A DNA stretch of 64,000 nucleotides from Wenzhouxiangellaceae bacterium. GTDB taxonomy: Bacteria; Pseudomonadota; Gammaproteobacteria; Xanthomonadales; Wenzhouxiangellaceae. The translations under genes were made by a program, and so were the position numbers. The notes under the pieces were generated by a model. It worked only from the letters and a program-made list of their open reading frames with translations, was not told the origin of the DNA and ran no database searches. Below are positions 38,929 to 47,045 of this stretch, in pieces (the stretch's first letter is position 1; the number at the start of each line of letters is the position of its first letter). The stretch is taken from assembly GCA_028289455.1 (NCBI GenBank), contig JANQPN010000009.1, forward strand, positions 27,120 through 91,119, in the 5' to 3' direction.

Positions 38929-39359
38929 GAAGCTTCTCCTTTCAGCACCGCGATACATTTCAGCTCAATCGCTATCGGGGTGGGCAGTTTATTGATTTCT
39001 ATAGTGGTCCTGCAGGGCGGGTTGTCGGCAAAGTATACTGCCCAGAGTTTATTGTAGGCGGCAAAGTCGTCATCCATATTGGTCAGAAATACGGTGACAT
39101 CGACCAGATCGCTCCACTGCGCACCGGATGCTTCCAGAATATCGCGCACATTGGCGAATACGCTGTGGCATTGCTGTTCAATATCATAGGCCGTGATATT
39201 GCCCTGCTCATCCAGGGTAACCCCGGGAATCTCCCTGCTGCCCTTTTTGCGCGGACCGACACCCGACAGAAACAGCAGATTACCGACCTGCTGGGCATGC
39301 GGGTATGCGCCTACCGGTTCCGGAGCGGTATCCGAGTTTTGTGCTACCGGTTCGGTCAT
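38925..39359 (-). CDS. RidA-family 2-aminomuconate deaminase
   Basis: I start at the ATG at 39359 (144 aa), 1 bp after the dehydrogenase stop. The YjgF/RidA fold is seen in GAYPHAQQVGNLLFLSGVGP near residue 15, with a Cys-containing QQCHSVFANVRDILEASG helix, then DVTVFLTNMDD, and the Arg of PCRTTIEI near the end. The length and first block match the deaminase variant that acts on 2-aminomuconate in the 2-nitrobenzoate/kynurenine lower pathway, rather than housekeeping RidA of about 128 aa. Location between the dehydrogenase and the dioxygenase supports this. Confidence 0.88.
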   Translation of the reverse strand: MTEPVAQNSDTAPEPVGAYPHAQQVGNLLFLSGVGPRKKGSREIPGVTLDEQGNITAYDIEQQCHSVFANVRDILEASGAQWSDLVDVTVFLTNMDDDFAAYNKLWAVYFADNPPCRTTIEINKLPTPIAIELKCIAVLKGEAS

Positions 39360-39360
39360 G

Positions 39361-40836
39361 CTATTGCTCCTTTGGGGTGGTGACGGTTTTCTGCTGGGTG
39401 AAAAAGTGCATCGCATCCCAGGTGCCTTCCCGACCCAGGCCGGACTTTTTCATACCGCCAAACGGGGTATCCAGATCACGCAGGTTCCAACAGTTGATCC
39501 AGACAATGCCACTGTCGATTTTTTCCGCCATGCGCTTGGCCCGCTGCTGATCCTGCGTCCATACCGAAGCTGCCAGGCCATAGGATGTGCTGTTGGCCAT
39601 TTCCAGCACCTGCTGCTCACTGCTGAACGGAATCAGGCTGACCACCGGACCGAAGATTTCTTCCTGGTTGGTGCGGCAGTCTGACGGCAGGTTTTCAAAT
39701 ACAGTGGGTTCGATGAAATAGCCTTCTCTGCAACGGCCGGCCAGTCGGCGCCGCTGCCCGCCGGCCAGCAGAGTGCCGCCTTCCTGTTGAGCCAGTTCAA
39801 TATAGGACAGCACTTTTTCCATATGATCTTCAGACACCATGGCGCCGTGTTGAGTGTCGGTCTGTTGGGGATCGCCTATCGTGATATCACCGACCTGTTC
39901 CAGAAATGCCTGTTTGAACCGGTCATAAATCGATTCGTGCACAAACAGCCGCGACCCGCACAGGCAAATCTGCCCCTGGTTGGCGAATGCGGCGTTTTTG
40001 GCGCCGGCTACGGCAATATCAAAATCGGCATCATCAAACACGATGGTCGGATTCTTGCCGCCCAGCTCCAGTGAGACTTTTTTCAGATTCGGTGCCGCCG
40101 CCTGGTAGATGGCCAGTCCGGTGGCGGTGCCGCCGGTAAACGAGATGGCCGGAATATCCGGGTGAGCGGTAATCGCCGCGCCGATTTTTGCGCCGGCGCC
40201 ATGTATTACATTCAAAACGCCTGGTGGAAAACCGGCTTCATTGACCAGCGTTGACAGCATATAAGCAGTCATCGGGGTTACTTCGCTGGGCTTGGCGATC
40301 ACACAATTGCCGGCCGCCAGCGCCGGTGCCAGCTTCCAGGTAAACAGCAACAGCGGTAGATTCCACGGTGAAATGGTCGAGACCACACCGATTGGGGTGC
40401 GCAGCACATAGCTGCTGGACTGTTCCTTTTCAAAACGCTCCCCACCGAACTTTTCCGCCATGTTGGCGAATGCACGGAAGTTGGCCGCACCCCGGGGAAT
40501 GTCGACTGCCGCGGCCAGGGACTCAGGTTTGCCGTTATCGCGCGATTCTGCAGCGATGAATTCATCCATTCTGGCTTCTATCAGATCTGCCAGCCTGTTC
40601 ATGATCTGTGCACGCTGCGTCGGCGAGGTATCACGCCAGCCGGGGAAGGCTGCTCTGGCGGCACTGACGGCACGTTCCAGATCCTGTTCGTCAGAATCAG
40701 GAATCAGCGCAAAGGGCTGGCCGGTCGCCGGTTCGATATTGTCAAAATACCGGCCGCCAACCGGCTCGACCAGCTCACCGCCGATGAAATTCAGAATCTT
40801 GTTGCTGCGCCAATCCATCTGCTGATCTACAGGCAT
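39361..40836 (-). CDS. nbaE: 2-aminomuconate semialdehyde dehydrogenase (ALDH superfamily)
   Basis: A 491-aa NAD-dependent aldehyde dehydrogenase. It has the cofactor motif FTGGTATGLAIYQAA, the catalytic Glu in VSLELGGKNPTIVF (about residue 259) and the nucleophilic Cys in FANQGQICLCGSRLFV (about 293). The HMGS-type 2-aminomuconate/2-hydroxymuconate semialdehyde clade is suggested by the operon and the ending WVWINCW-like block (GIVWINCWNLRDLDTPFGG). The start at 40836 overlaps the SDR gene by 10 bp; a second ATG six codons later at 40818 is an alternative without overlap. It oxidises the decarboxylase product to 2-aminomuconate. Confidence 0.92.
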   Translation of the reverse strand: MPVDQQMDWRSNKILNFIGGELVEPVGGRYFDNIEPATGQPFALIPDSDEQDLERAVSAARAAFPGWRDTSPTQRAQIMNRLADLIEARMDEFIAAESRDNGKPESLAAAVDIPRGAANFRAFANMAEKFGGERFEKEQSSSYVLRTPIGVVSTISPWNLPLLLFTWKLAPALAAGNCVIAKPSEVTPMTAYMLSTLVNEAGFPPGVLNVIHGAGAKIGAAITAHPDIPAISFTGGTATGLAIYQAAAPNLKKVSLELGGKNPTIVFDDADFDIAVAGAKNAAFANQGQICLCGSRLFVHESIYDRFKQAFLEQVGDITIGDPQQTDTQHGAMVSEDHMEKVLSYIELAQQEGGTLLAGGQRRRLAGRCREGYFIEPTVFENLPSDCRTNQEEIFGPVVSLIPFSSEQQVLEMANSTSYGLAASVWTQDQQRAKRMAEKIDSGIVWINCWNLRDLDTPFGGMKKSGLGREGTWDAMHFFTQQKTVTTPKEQ

Positions 40837-41615
40837 CCGGTACGACCGCCGTCCACCGGCACATTAATGCCATTGATGTAGGCGGCCGCCGGACTGGCCA
40901 GAAAGACAATGGCCTGGGCCAGCTCTTCCGGCTTGCCGAATCGCCCGGCCGGAATAATGGCCCGCTCGGCTTCGATAATCTGTTGTTTGGTTTTACCCTG
41001 CTTTTCCGCTTTACCGGTAAAAATCTGATCCAGCCGATCGGTGCTGGTGGCTCCGGGCAGTACATTGTTGACGGTAATACCGAACTCCGCAATTTCACCT
41101 GACAGCGTTTTGGCCCAGTTGGCCACCGCACCACGAATGGTATTGGAAACGCCCAGGCCTTTAAGCGGCAGCTTCACCGAGGTAGAGATGATATTGATGA
41201 TCCGCCCGTAACCCTCGGCTTTCATACCTTCCAGCACACTCTGCATCATGATGTGGTTGCCCAACAGGTGCTGGGTGAAGGCTGCGATAAAAGCATCTTC
41301 ACCGGCAGTATGCACTGGCCCGGGCGGCGGACCGCCGGAGTTGTTGATCAGAATATGAAACGGACCATTGCCATCCACGTGAGCTGCGATGGTTTCACGC
41401 AGCGCCTGCGGATTGGAAAAATCCGCACTTAATGCGTGGTGATTTTGTCCTTCAGACCGGGGTAGTTCGGCACACAGCTGTTCTAGCGCCGCATGACTGC
41501 GGGCGATGACGGTAACCGATGCACCAGAGGCCGCCAGTTGCTTAGCGGTGGCACAACCAATGCCTTTGCTGGCTCCGCAGACGATGGCTTGCTTACCACT
41601 GAGATCAATATTCAT
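40827..41615 (-). CDS. SDR-fold protein lacking the canonical Tyr-x3-Lys
   Basis: 262 aa, first gene of the kynurenine operon. The Rossmann start is CGASKGIGCATAKQLAASGA and the NNSGG block is in place (LINNSGGPPPG). Where SDRs have Y-x-x-x-K, this protein reads GVSNTIRGAVANWAKTL: Asn replaces the Tyr and Arg the Lys. This is the pattern of the BKR-like SDR subgroup that lacks the normal catalytic tetrad. Such proteins recur in kynurenine/2-nitrobenzoate-type operons, but their reaction is not established to my knowledge. It may act on a muconate intermediate or have a non-redox role. Confidence 0.88.
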   Translation of the reverse strand: MNIDLSGKQAIVCGASKGIGCATAKQLAASGASVTVIARSHAALEQLCAELPRSEGQNHHALSADFSNPQALRETIAAHVDGNGPFHILINNSGGPPPGPVHTAGEDAFIAAFTQHLLGNHIMMQSVLEGMKAEGYGRIINIISTSVKLPLKGLGVSNTIRGAVANWAKTLSGEIAEFGITVNNVLPGATSTDRLDQIFTGKAEKQGKTKQQIIEAERAIIPAGRFGKPEELAQAIVFLASPAAAYINGINVPVDGGRTGCL

Positions 41616-41837
41616 TGTTGTTTTACTCCTGCTCAGTGTGACGTCCGCTATGCCTGATTAACGGCATAGCAAACTCACTGCAGCCATTATGCTACATCAC
41701 TTTGCTGATTTGTCAGCCGGAACCGGCGGTATTGTTGCAGATTGAATAATCCGGCGAAATCCAACCATCGGTTTGTGGCGAACATTGCTGCAGAAGTGTT
41801 TTAAACACCACGATGAACCAACCACAGGCTGACCACC
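41616..41837. promoter_or_regulatory. Divergent promoter region of the kynurenine operon with 8-bp inverted repeat
   Basis: GCTATGCC (41647-41654) and GGCATAGC (41663-41670), an exact inverted repeat with an 8-nt spacer, lie 31 bp upstream of the SDR start codon. The size and spacing fit a dimeric-regulator operator or a leader hairpin. No regulator gene for this operon is in the window. Confidence 0.5.
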
Positions 41838-42371
41838 ATGAAAACCACTATTTTCGGCGCACTCTGTTTACTGCTGATTACCGGATGCTCCACCACCTAT
41901 CCCAACCGCAATCCCACCGGTGAAGTATTCCCCCAGGCCAGCGGCCAGTCACTGGAGCAGCAGGACTACCGGTTACCGGATGACATTCTTGGAGAATCAG
42001 TGGTTCTGCTGCTGGGTTACAAACAGGACAGTCAGTTTGATATCGACCGCTGGCTGATCGGGCTGGACATGACGGAAACCGCCGTCACCGCTTATGAAAT
42101 CCCGACCATCCAGGGACTGTTCCCCAGGATGTTTCAGACATCTATCGATAATGGCATGCGTTCGGGTATTCCTAAGGAGCTGTGGGGCGGCGTGATAACG
42201 GTTTATGAGGATGGCGCCGCCATTCAGGAATTCACCGGCAATGAAAACCCCAACAATGCCCGCGTTATGCTGCTGGATAGCCAGGGCACCATTATTTATT
42301 TTTATGATCGCGGCTTTTCGGTGGCGGCTTTGAATGCGTTGCGTCAGATGCTTGATCAAGCAGACAGTTAA
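41838..42371 (+). CDS. Lipoprotein with thioredoxin-like fold, no redox Cys
   Basis: 177 aa. The signal ends in the lipobox LITGC (Cys17). The mature part shows VVLLLGYKQDSQFDIDRW, then an Ile/Pro region (YEIPTIQG) and a final strand-helix IIYFYDRGFSVAALNALRQML, an order that resembles thioredoxin/peroxiredoxin-like lipoproteins, but there is no C-x-x-C or other Cys after the lipobox. I would call it an envelope protein of unknown function. It is divergent from the kynurenine operon and convergent with the small membrane-protein gene downstream. Confidence 0.8.
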   Translation: MKTTIFGALCLLLITGCSTTYPNRNPTGEVFPQASGQSLEQQDYRLPDDILGESVVLLLGYKQDSQFDIDRWLIGLDMTETAVTAYEIPTIQGLFPRMFQTSIDNGMRSGIPKELWGGVITVYEDGAAIQEFTGNENPNNARVMLLDSQGTIIYFYDRGFSVAALNALRQMLDQADS

Positions 42372-42442
42372 CCTTCAATCAGTAAGTATTAAACCCCGTT
42401 ACATATGTGATTCTGAACAGTTGTCTGTCTTAATTACTTAAT

Positions 42443-42730
42443 TCAATGTTTGCCGTGCTTCCAATTTACGAAAGCCATAAAGGCGAGTATAAACAGCATC
42501 ACAGCCACATGAATTGAAAATATTATGGGCTCATCCGACAACGTGCCGTGCTTATGAAAGCCATAAGAACCATGACTAATTGAAAATGACTGAGCCCAGT
42601 TGGGTGCTGAAACGTCAGATGGAAGAGCAGCAATGGGCTTTGCGTCGATCCACGGTGCAATTTTAAAGAACAGCCAGTAAACAAGCCCGCCACCCAAAAC
42701 ATAAATTGTGTACCTTGCAGGTGCTCGCAT
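42443..42730 (-). CDS. Small two-helix membrane protein
   Basis: 95 aa with hydrophobic segments at about 7-24 and 70-88, an intervening periplasmic or cytoplasmic loop with His residues, and a basic end (WKHGKH). I do not recognise it. It lies downstream of the DUF1579-like gene on the same strand (gap about 70 bp). No clear ribosome-binding site is seen, so confidence in expression is moderate. Confidence 0.5.
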   Translation of the reverse strand: MRAPARYTIYVLGGGLVYWLFFKIAPWIDAKPIAALPSDVSAPNWAQSFSISHGSYGFHKHGTLSDEPIIFSIHVAVMLFILAFMAFVNWKHGKH

Positions 42731-42799
42731 AATTCCTCTTGATTAAAACGTTTATTAACCTTCACACTTTCCGTTTCCCTGCATATTCTAGCGACATAG

Positions 42800-43456
42800 T
42801 CATTCCAAATGCCGCTTATGGGCAACGACTTCCATGACCAGAACCCATGTTTTTCCCTGATCCTGAGAATATTCACTGCTCCATCGAAACTGCTCGCTAC
42901 TGATATCTGAAAATGTCACTCGCTGCATTCCAAATGGTGAGTCGTCCAGCATAACGATGTTTTCACCCTCCTGCGTGGCCGTAAAAGCACCTGAACTGTC
43001 TGCCGGAGATGAGCTGATGCTGTTGGCTGACCAGGCCACCTCCCATTGACCTGCCCTGGGATTGAAGGAGCGCATCGCGGTAAGCAGATAGGGACGATCC
43101 ATCCCAAACAGATAGGACGGCAAATGCTCCTGAGAATGAAAAAACAGATCGCGTACCACAAACCCGTCCAAATCATATCGCCATACCCATAAGCCCGGCG
43201 GGCCGTCGCGCATTGTTCCGTCCAGTGCCTGCATTTTTACGCTGGCATCCCATATACCGGCCAGCTGCCCGAAAGCTTCCAGCGCCTCAGGTGCTTTGGG
43301 GTGCCTGCTGCCGAACCCGTCACGCCCGAGGAAACTTTTGATTTCCTCAATTTCCAAAGGATTCGGGTATGCGGTATCCGCCATCAACACCGTGCTTTGA
43401 CAGACTGCAAGGCAGATAATCAAAACCACAGAAAAGCCAATTTTTGTTTTATTCAT
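42800..43456 (-). CDS. Exported protein, possibly DUF1579-like
   Basis: I start at the ATG at 43456 (218 aa) because AAGGA lies 9 nt before it; two in-frame ATGs upstream (43483 and 43462) are alternatives, the first overlapping the esterase stop by one base. The signal peptide ends near LMADTAYP. The mature part has a lipocalin/nitrobindin-like beta pattern: FGQLAGIWDASVKM, LWVWRYDLDGFVVRDLFFHS, SFNPRAGQWEVAWSAN and FRWSSEYSQDQGKTW, as in DUF1579-type proteins. Function unknown. It is in an operon with the esterase upstream. Confidence 0.75.
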   Translation of the reverse strand: MNKTKIGFSVVLIICLAVCQSTVLMADTAYPNPLEIEEIKSFLGRDGFGSRHPKAPEALEAFGQLAGIWDASVKMQALDGTMRDGPPGLWVWRYDLDGFVVRDLFFHSQEHLPSYLFGMDRPYLLTAMRSFNPRAGQWEVAWSANSISSSPADSSGAFTATQEGENIVMLDDSPFGMQRVTFSDISSEQFRWSSEYSQDQGKTWVLVMEVVAHKRHLE

Positions 43457-43482
43457 GTTCATTGATCCTTTGCTGGAAATCA

Positions 43483-44445
43483 TCAGAAGGTTTGAAACAC
43501 CACCCGCAGGCCGCGTGTGATCGCCATTGGAGGTGTTGAGAAGTGGGTATCATCCGGAAAAATATGCGTGGTCACCGACAGGCCCGGGTGGCCGTCCGAG
43601 CGCAGCAGATTCGCAAATGGCTCAATCAGCTCCGCCATTTGTGCCTGATCACCCAGGGCTTCCTCAAAGTCCTGCATGGACTGCCGCATTGGTGCCGGTG
43701 CCCGCGCCAGCATCTTTGCCTCATGCTCTTTGGTCTCGCGACCACCTGCTGCAATAAACACCTGTGCAGACGGATTGTGTGTCTTTGCAGCAAACTGTTT
43801 CGCCTTTTCAAAAATGGCGTTGTCGTTCCACCACAGTGATGGGCTGCTTAGAACATATCGCTGGAAAGTATCCGGTTTTTCCAGCAGGGCATAAGCCGCA
43901 AACAATCCACCGAACGAGCTGCCGAATAGGGTTGCATCCTCTGCGTCGGCGTTATAGTTCTCATTGATAAACGGTTTGAGTTCATCGCGGATGAAATCCA
44001 GCAGTTTCGGGGCACCGCCACCCTGACCACCGCCCGGTTCCCACCGGGCGGCGAACCTGGCGTATTTTTCATCCGCGGATGGCGTGTAATCGTAGGTGCG
44101 GCGCATCATGGCTTCCCGGAAGCCCCCCGGATAACCGATTCCAACGATCAACACCGGCGGTAACCCCAGCCCGCTCTGCAGCGACATGGCAATTTGCCGC
44201 ACCATGGGAAAGGCGATATCGGCATCCAGCAGATAAATTACAGGATAACCATTGCCGGGGGCGGCTGGCGGTCCGAATGGGCGGGCTATCATCAGATTAA
44301 AATCACGATCCAGTAATGTTGAATGCAGTAACTGCTGTTCGGTATTGTCCAGCTGGACAGCCTTGGGTTGAGGCTCTGATGCGAGGCTCTGGAATGTCGT
44401 CAACAGCCAAATCATGACCCATATGCCGGGATTTTTGATCATCAT
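43483..44445 (-). CDS. Exported esterase of the IroE/Fes-like group
   Basis: 320 aa with a signal peptide (cleavage near SLASEPQ). The alpha/beta-hydrolase core has VIYLLDADIAFP, VGIGYPGGF and the nucleophile elbow LFGSSFGGLFAAYALL (Ser at about residue 173). A late His is in FPDDTHFS near residue 303. This matches PF00756 siderophore-esterase-like proteins such as IroE. The CGYP-type loop YPGGFREAMMRRTYDYTPSA is typical of the group. It precedes the DUF1579-like gene in an operon and is divergent from the PadR regulator, whose candidate operators lie between. Confidence 0.88.
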   Translation of the reverse strand: MMIKNPGIWVMIWLLTTFQSLASEPQPKAVQLDNTEQQLLHSTLLDRDFNLMIARPFGPPAAPGNGYPVIYLLDADIAFPMVRQIAMSLQSGLGLPPVLIVGIGYPGGFREAMMRRTYDYTPSADEKYARFAARWEPGGGQGGGAPKLLDFIRDELKPFINENYNADAEDATLFGSSFGGLFAAYALLEKPDTFQRYVLSSPSLWWNDNAIFEKAKQFAAKTHNPSAQVFIAAGGRETKEHEAKMLARAPAPMRQSMQDFEEALGDQAQMAELIEPFANLLRSDGHPGLSVTTHIFPDDTHFSTPPMAITRGLRVVFQTF

Positions 44446-44469
44446 GTTTTCCGTATTTGTTTATTTAAA

Positions 44470-44517
44470 CTACAATGTAGATATTTAAAACAACAACGTC
44501 AATATGACAAACGTCAT
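44470..44517. promoter_or_regulatory. Two palindromes between the esterase operon and padR gene
   Basis: CTACAATGTAG (44470-44480) is a perfect 5-1-5 palindrome 25 bp before the esterase start. ATGACAAACGTCAT (44504-44517) is a perfect 5-4-5 palindrome about 60 bp before it. They are candidate operators, possibly for the PadR-family regulator encoded next door. Confidence 0.45.
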
Positions 44518-44670
44518 GATCAAAGATGCTTATATCGGCAGGCTTTAGCGTACATTTAAAGCACCAGGCTTATGAAATTTACCTATTTTGTAGTAAATTA
44601 AAACCTGATACTCGATGGTCATTGCTTTTGGCACTGGCTGATCAACAACTGCCAACTTAGGCTTGCTGCT

Positions 44671-45006
44671 ATGCAAAAAAATCACCTCGGTGGATTCGAA
44701 GCCCTGATTCTGGCCGCCCTGCTGCGCAATCAGCCGGAAACCTACAGCGTGCCTATTCAGAAAGAGATCGAGCGGGTCACCGGCCGGCAGGTATCCATCG
44801 GCGCCACTTACACCACCCTGAGGCGGTTACAGGCCAAAGGATTTGTCAGCGCACGCCTGGGCGAACCCACCGCCGCCAGAGGCGGTCGCGCCAAGCAGCT
44901 GTTCAAGATAGAACCGGCCGGCAAAGCCGCACTGGAGGAAACCCTTGGCGCTCTGCACCGTATGACCGAGGGGCTTGATCTTTCGATAGCTGGAACAGCC
45001 GCATGA
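44671..45006 (+). CDS. PadR-family transcriptional regulator
   Basis: 111 aa with the PadR winged-helix: GGFEALILAALLRNQPETYS near residue 7, then IGATYTTLRRLQAKGFVSAR, and the wing GRAKQLFKIEPAGKAALEETL. It lacks a large C-terminal domain, so it is a PadR-s2-type small regulator. Its stop overlaps the start of the downstream membrane-protein gene as ATGA. PadR proteins repress adjacent transporter or stress genes; target palindromes may be those at 44470-44517. Confidence 0.9.
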   Translation: MQKNHLGGFEALILAALLRNQPETYSVPIQKEIERVTGRQVSIGATYTTLRRLQAKGFVSARLGEPTAARGGRAKQLFKIEPAGKAALEETLGALHRMTEGLDLSIAGTAA

Positions 45007-45614
45007 ACACCCGTCAGTACCCCTCACCACCCCGGTGGGCGCAGGCTGTCTTGTCAGTGGCATGCAGCCGAGAGGAAAGGCCGTTTCTGCTGGGTGATAT
45101 GGAAGAGGAATTCCACCGGTTGTGTCATCGCCGGAGCATTACCGATGCCAACAGCTGGTATCGCAGTCAAGCTTTGAAGTCTCTGACGCCCTTATACATC
45201 GAGCGTGTGATCCGATTACTAAGCGCACCTGCATTTATCGGGAGTTTAATCGGCAGCCTGGTGGCGGTTATCTTTGCAATCGCTCTTAGCTGCGGACTGC
45301 TGCCTTTCCTCATTCCACAGGCAATGCTTGATGCAGGCAAGCTAAACAGTGTTTTTCTGGCACTGATTCAACTCACCGTTGTAACAACAAGCGCGGCATT
45401 GGCCGGCGCTGCAGCCACTTTCATATCCCACGACGACAACCCGCTTGGTTTGGTGATGATTTGCCTGGTTTTGGTTCTGCCGCAGCTGGTACTCGCCACA
45501 CTGGGCCATCAACCATGGACTGTCCCACTTGTCGGTTTTGTGACCGCGATGCTGGGTGCCTGGATTGGGGCAAGGGTTATTTCTGCCGGACGATACTCTG
45601 CCGGTAATGGTTAA
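45003..45614 (+). CDS. Membrane protein with permease-prefix-like N-terminus, PadR partner
   Basis: 203 aa. The N-terminal half has SREERPFLLGDMEEEFHRLC followed by a WYRSQALKSL stretch, the pattern found before FtsX-like permeases (permease prefix domain 2) that are paired with PadR regulators. Four hydrophobic helices follow (about 77-96, 112-135, 147-168, 172-192), but there is no FtsX core, so this is a short version of that architecture. The ATGA overlap with padR makes the two a coupled operon. Role unknown. Confidence 0.8.
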   Translation: MNTRQYPSPPRWAQAVLSVACSREERPFLLGDMEEEFHRLCHRRSITDANSWYRSQALKSLTPLYIERVIRLLSAPAFIGSLIGSLVAVIFAIALSCGLLPFLIPQAMLDAGKLNSVFLALIQLTVVTTSAALAGAAATFISHDDNPLGLVMICLVLVLPQLVLATLGHQPWTVPLVGFVTAMLGAWIGARVISAGRYSAGNG

Positions 45615-45784
45615 ACCGATAGTTGTTTACCGGTAATGCTGCAGACTATTCAGTTGAGAACAGTTCTGCCGGCAATGCGGTAACTCATCCCCTTTATCCT
45701 CACGATAACCAAAAATCTGAACATTCGGGCTGCTGTCAGCAGCATGCACCACATACAAAGCGAAATGATGCTTTTAATAACCAG

Positions 45785-46429
45785 TTACTGATTTTTACAT
45801 GAATCTGCAATTTCCTTGGTTTTATATGCCCACTCAACCAATGCATGATCACTTCCACTCACTCTTATATTAACTTCAGGCTGCATATAATCACCGAAAC
45901 TGAAATCATATATTGGCGGGTGAATTCTGATTGTTATTCTGTCAAACTCGGCGTCTTCAGACTCTACCGGATCCAAAGTGGCAGTATTTTCTTTTTTTAT
46001 ATCATTGATACTTCCATTGACCACTTCATAAAAACCCTTATACTGCTTTTCAAGCCCGGCACAGTCATTGGTTTGCATTTCATATTTAGAATATTTTATT
46101 GAGTTGAAAATATCTTCAACATTGGTAAGCCCGCTTTTATTTGCATGATATACCTGATCGTGTATAGATGATTCTTCTGCCTCAATAAAACAAAATCTAT
46201 CCGGAGTTATACTGAAATAGTGTTCTTTGTTATATCTTCGATAATCCTCTGTATACATGAACTCAATTTCGTGAAGAGATGACTGGCAATTGAACGTCAT
46301 TCCAATGACTTGATCATACAATGAAAGGAATGCCAAATACTCTTGAAACTCTGCATCTGCGTCTTCGTCTGAGTCTGCGCCTAAAAACTGAGACATCACC
46401 AGAGCTGATATAAAAACAAAGGTTCTCAT
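45785..46429 (-). CDS. Exported protein of unknown function
   Basis: 214 aa, A+T-rich compared with the region to its left. A short signal peptide (cleavage near FLGADS) is followed by an acidic start and a body with three Cys. GGAG lies 5 nt before the ATG. I do not recognise a family; the sequence has no repeats or catalytic motif. It lies ahead of the intergenic gap that separates the PadR operon from the accessory region. Confidence 0.65.
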   Translation of the reverse strand: MRTFVFISALVMSQFLGADSDEDADAEFQEYLAFLSLYDQVIGMTFNCQSSLHEIEFMYTEDYRRYNKEHYFSITPDRFCFIEAEESSIHDQVYHANKSGLTNVEDIFNSIKYSKYEMQTNDCAGLEKQYKGFYEVVNGSINDIKKENTATLDPVESEDAEFDRITIRIHPPIYDFSFGDYMQPEVNIRVSGSDHALVEWAYKTKEIADSCKNQ

Positions 46430-46526
46430 CTAATCTCCACAAAAATATAAATAAATTAAGTTCTTATAGTGAAGCAAATTGACGATAATCAAAATAATAA
46501 AATCGTGATGGCTTATCTGTCAGCGG

Positions 46527-46814
46527 CTATTTTTCGACATTAAAATACTCCTCAAATTTTTCTGAATATTCATTCATATTATCGCTTAGCATTTTCCGAT
46601 ACTCGCTAACGAAGTATTCAATATTTTTCTCATTTAACTCGCGCATATCGTTGCCGCTTTCAAATCCACATGCAGTCAACCATGCATTGAAACGCGCAGT
46701 TGCATACATCATCGAAGCGCTAACCTTTCCTGCGTCCATTTCACCAAGCTGCTTGTTGGATAGTTCTATATGGTCATCTGCACGATCAAAAAATTTGTCA
46801 TCAAGTTCCTGCAA
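46527..46814 (-). CDS. DUF3144-family small protein (TTG start)
   Basis: 95 aa from a TTG codon preceded by AGGAG at 6 nt. The pattern FFDRADDHIELSNKQLGEM then VSASMMYATARFNAWLTACG is that of DUF3144 proteins (F-x-x-x-A-D-x-x-I-x-L-x-N). The C-terminal half is an acidic amphipathic helix. Function of the family is unknown. It is separated by about 100 bp from the neighbouring unknown gene and both are A+T-rich. Confidence 0.8.
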   Translation of the reverse strand: MQELDDKFFDRADDHIELSNKQLGEMDAGKVSASMMYATARFNAWLTACGFESGNDMRELNEKNIEYFVSEYRKMLSDNMNEYSEKFEEYFNVEK

Positions 46815-47045
46815 ATTATTCTCCTGATTTACAATTCACTGAAATACCATTTTCTTTTCCACAATATCTTACATCAAATCAATCAAGCCCCGGCCGTGTT
46901 CTTTATGCGTATCTTTAATCCAGGTTTCCAGAACGTTCCTTATCAATAGTCAATTTCTTACATGAATAACCGAATTTACCGACTGTAATCATTCAATTAC
47001 TCTGTTATATTGACGCACGCCGCCTCATGTAATCAAAGAGCTGTC

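Noticed and set aside
42523..42876. 117-codon open frame overlapping two other genes
   Set aside because: It is out of frame with both better-supported genes and shows no family features.
46527..46814. Toxin-antitoxin partner
   Set aside because: The sequence is a DUF3144 protein and the neighbour shows no toxin fold.
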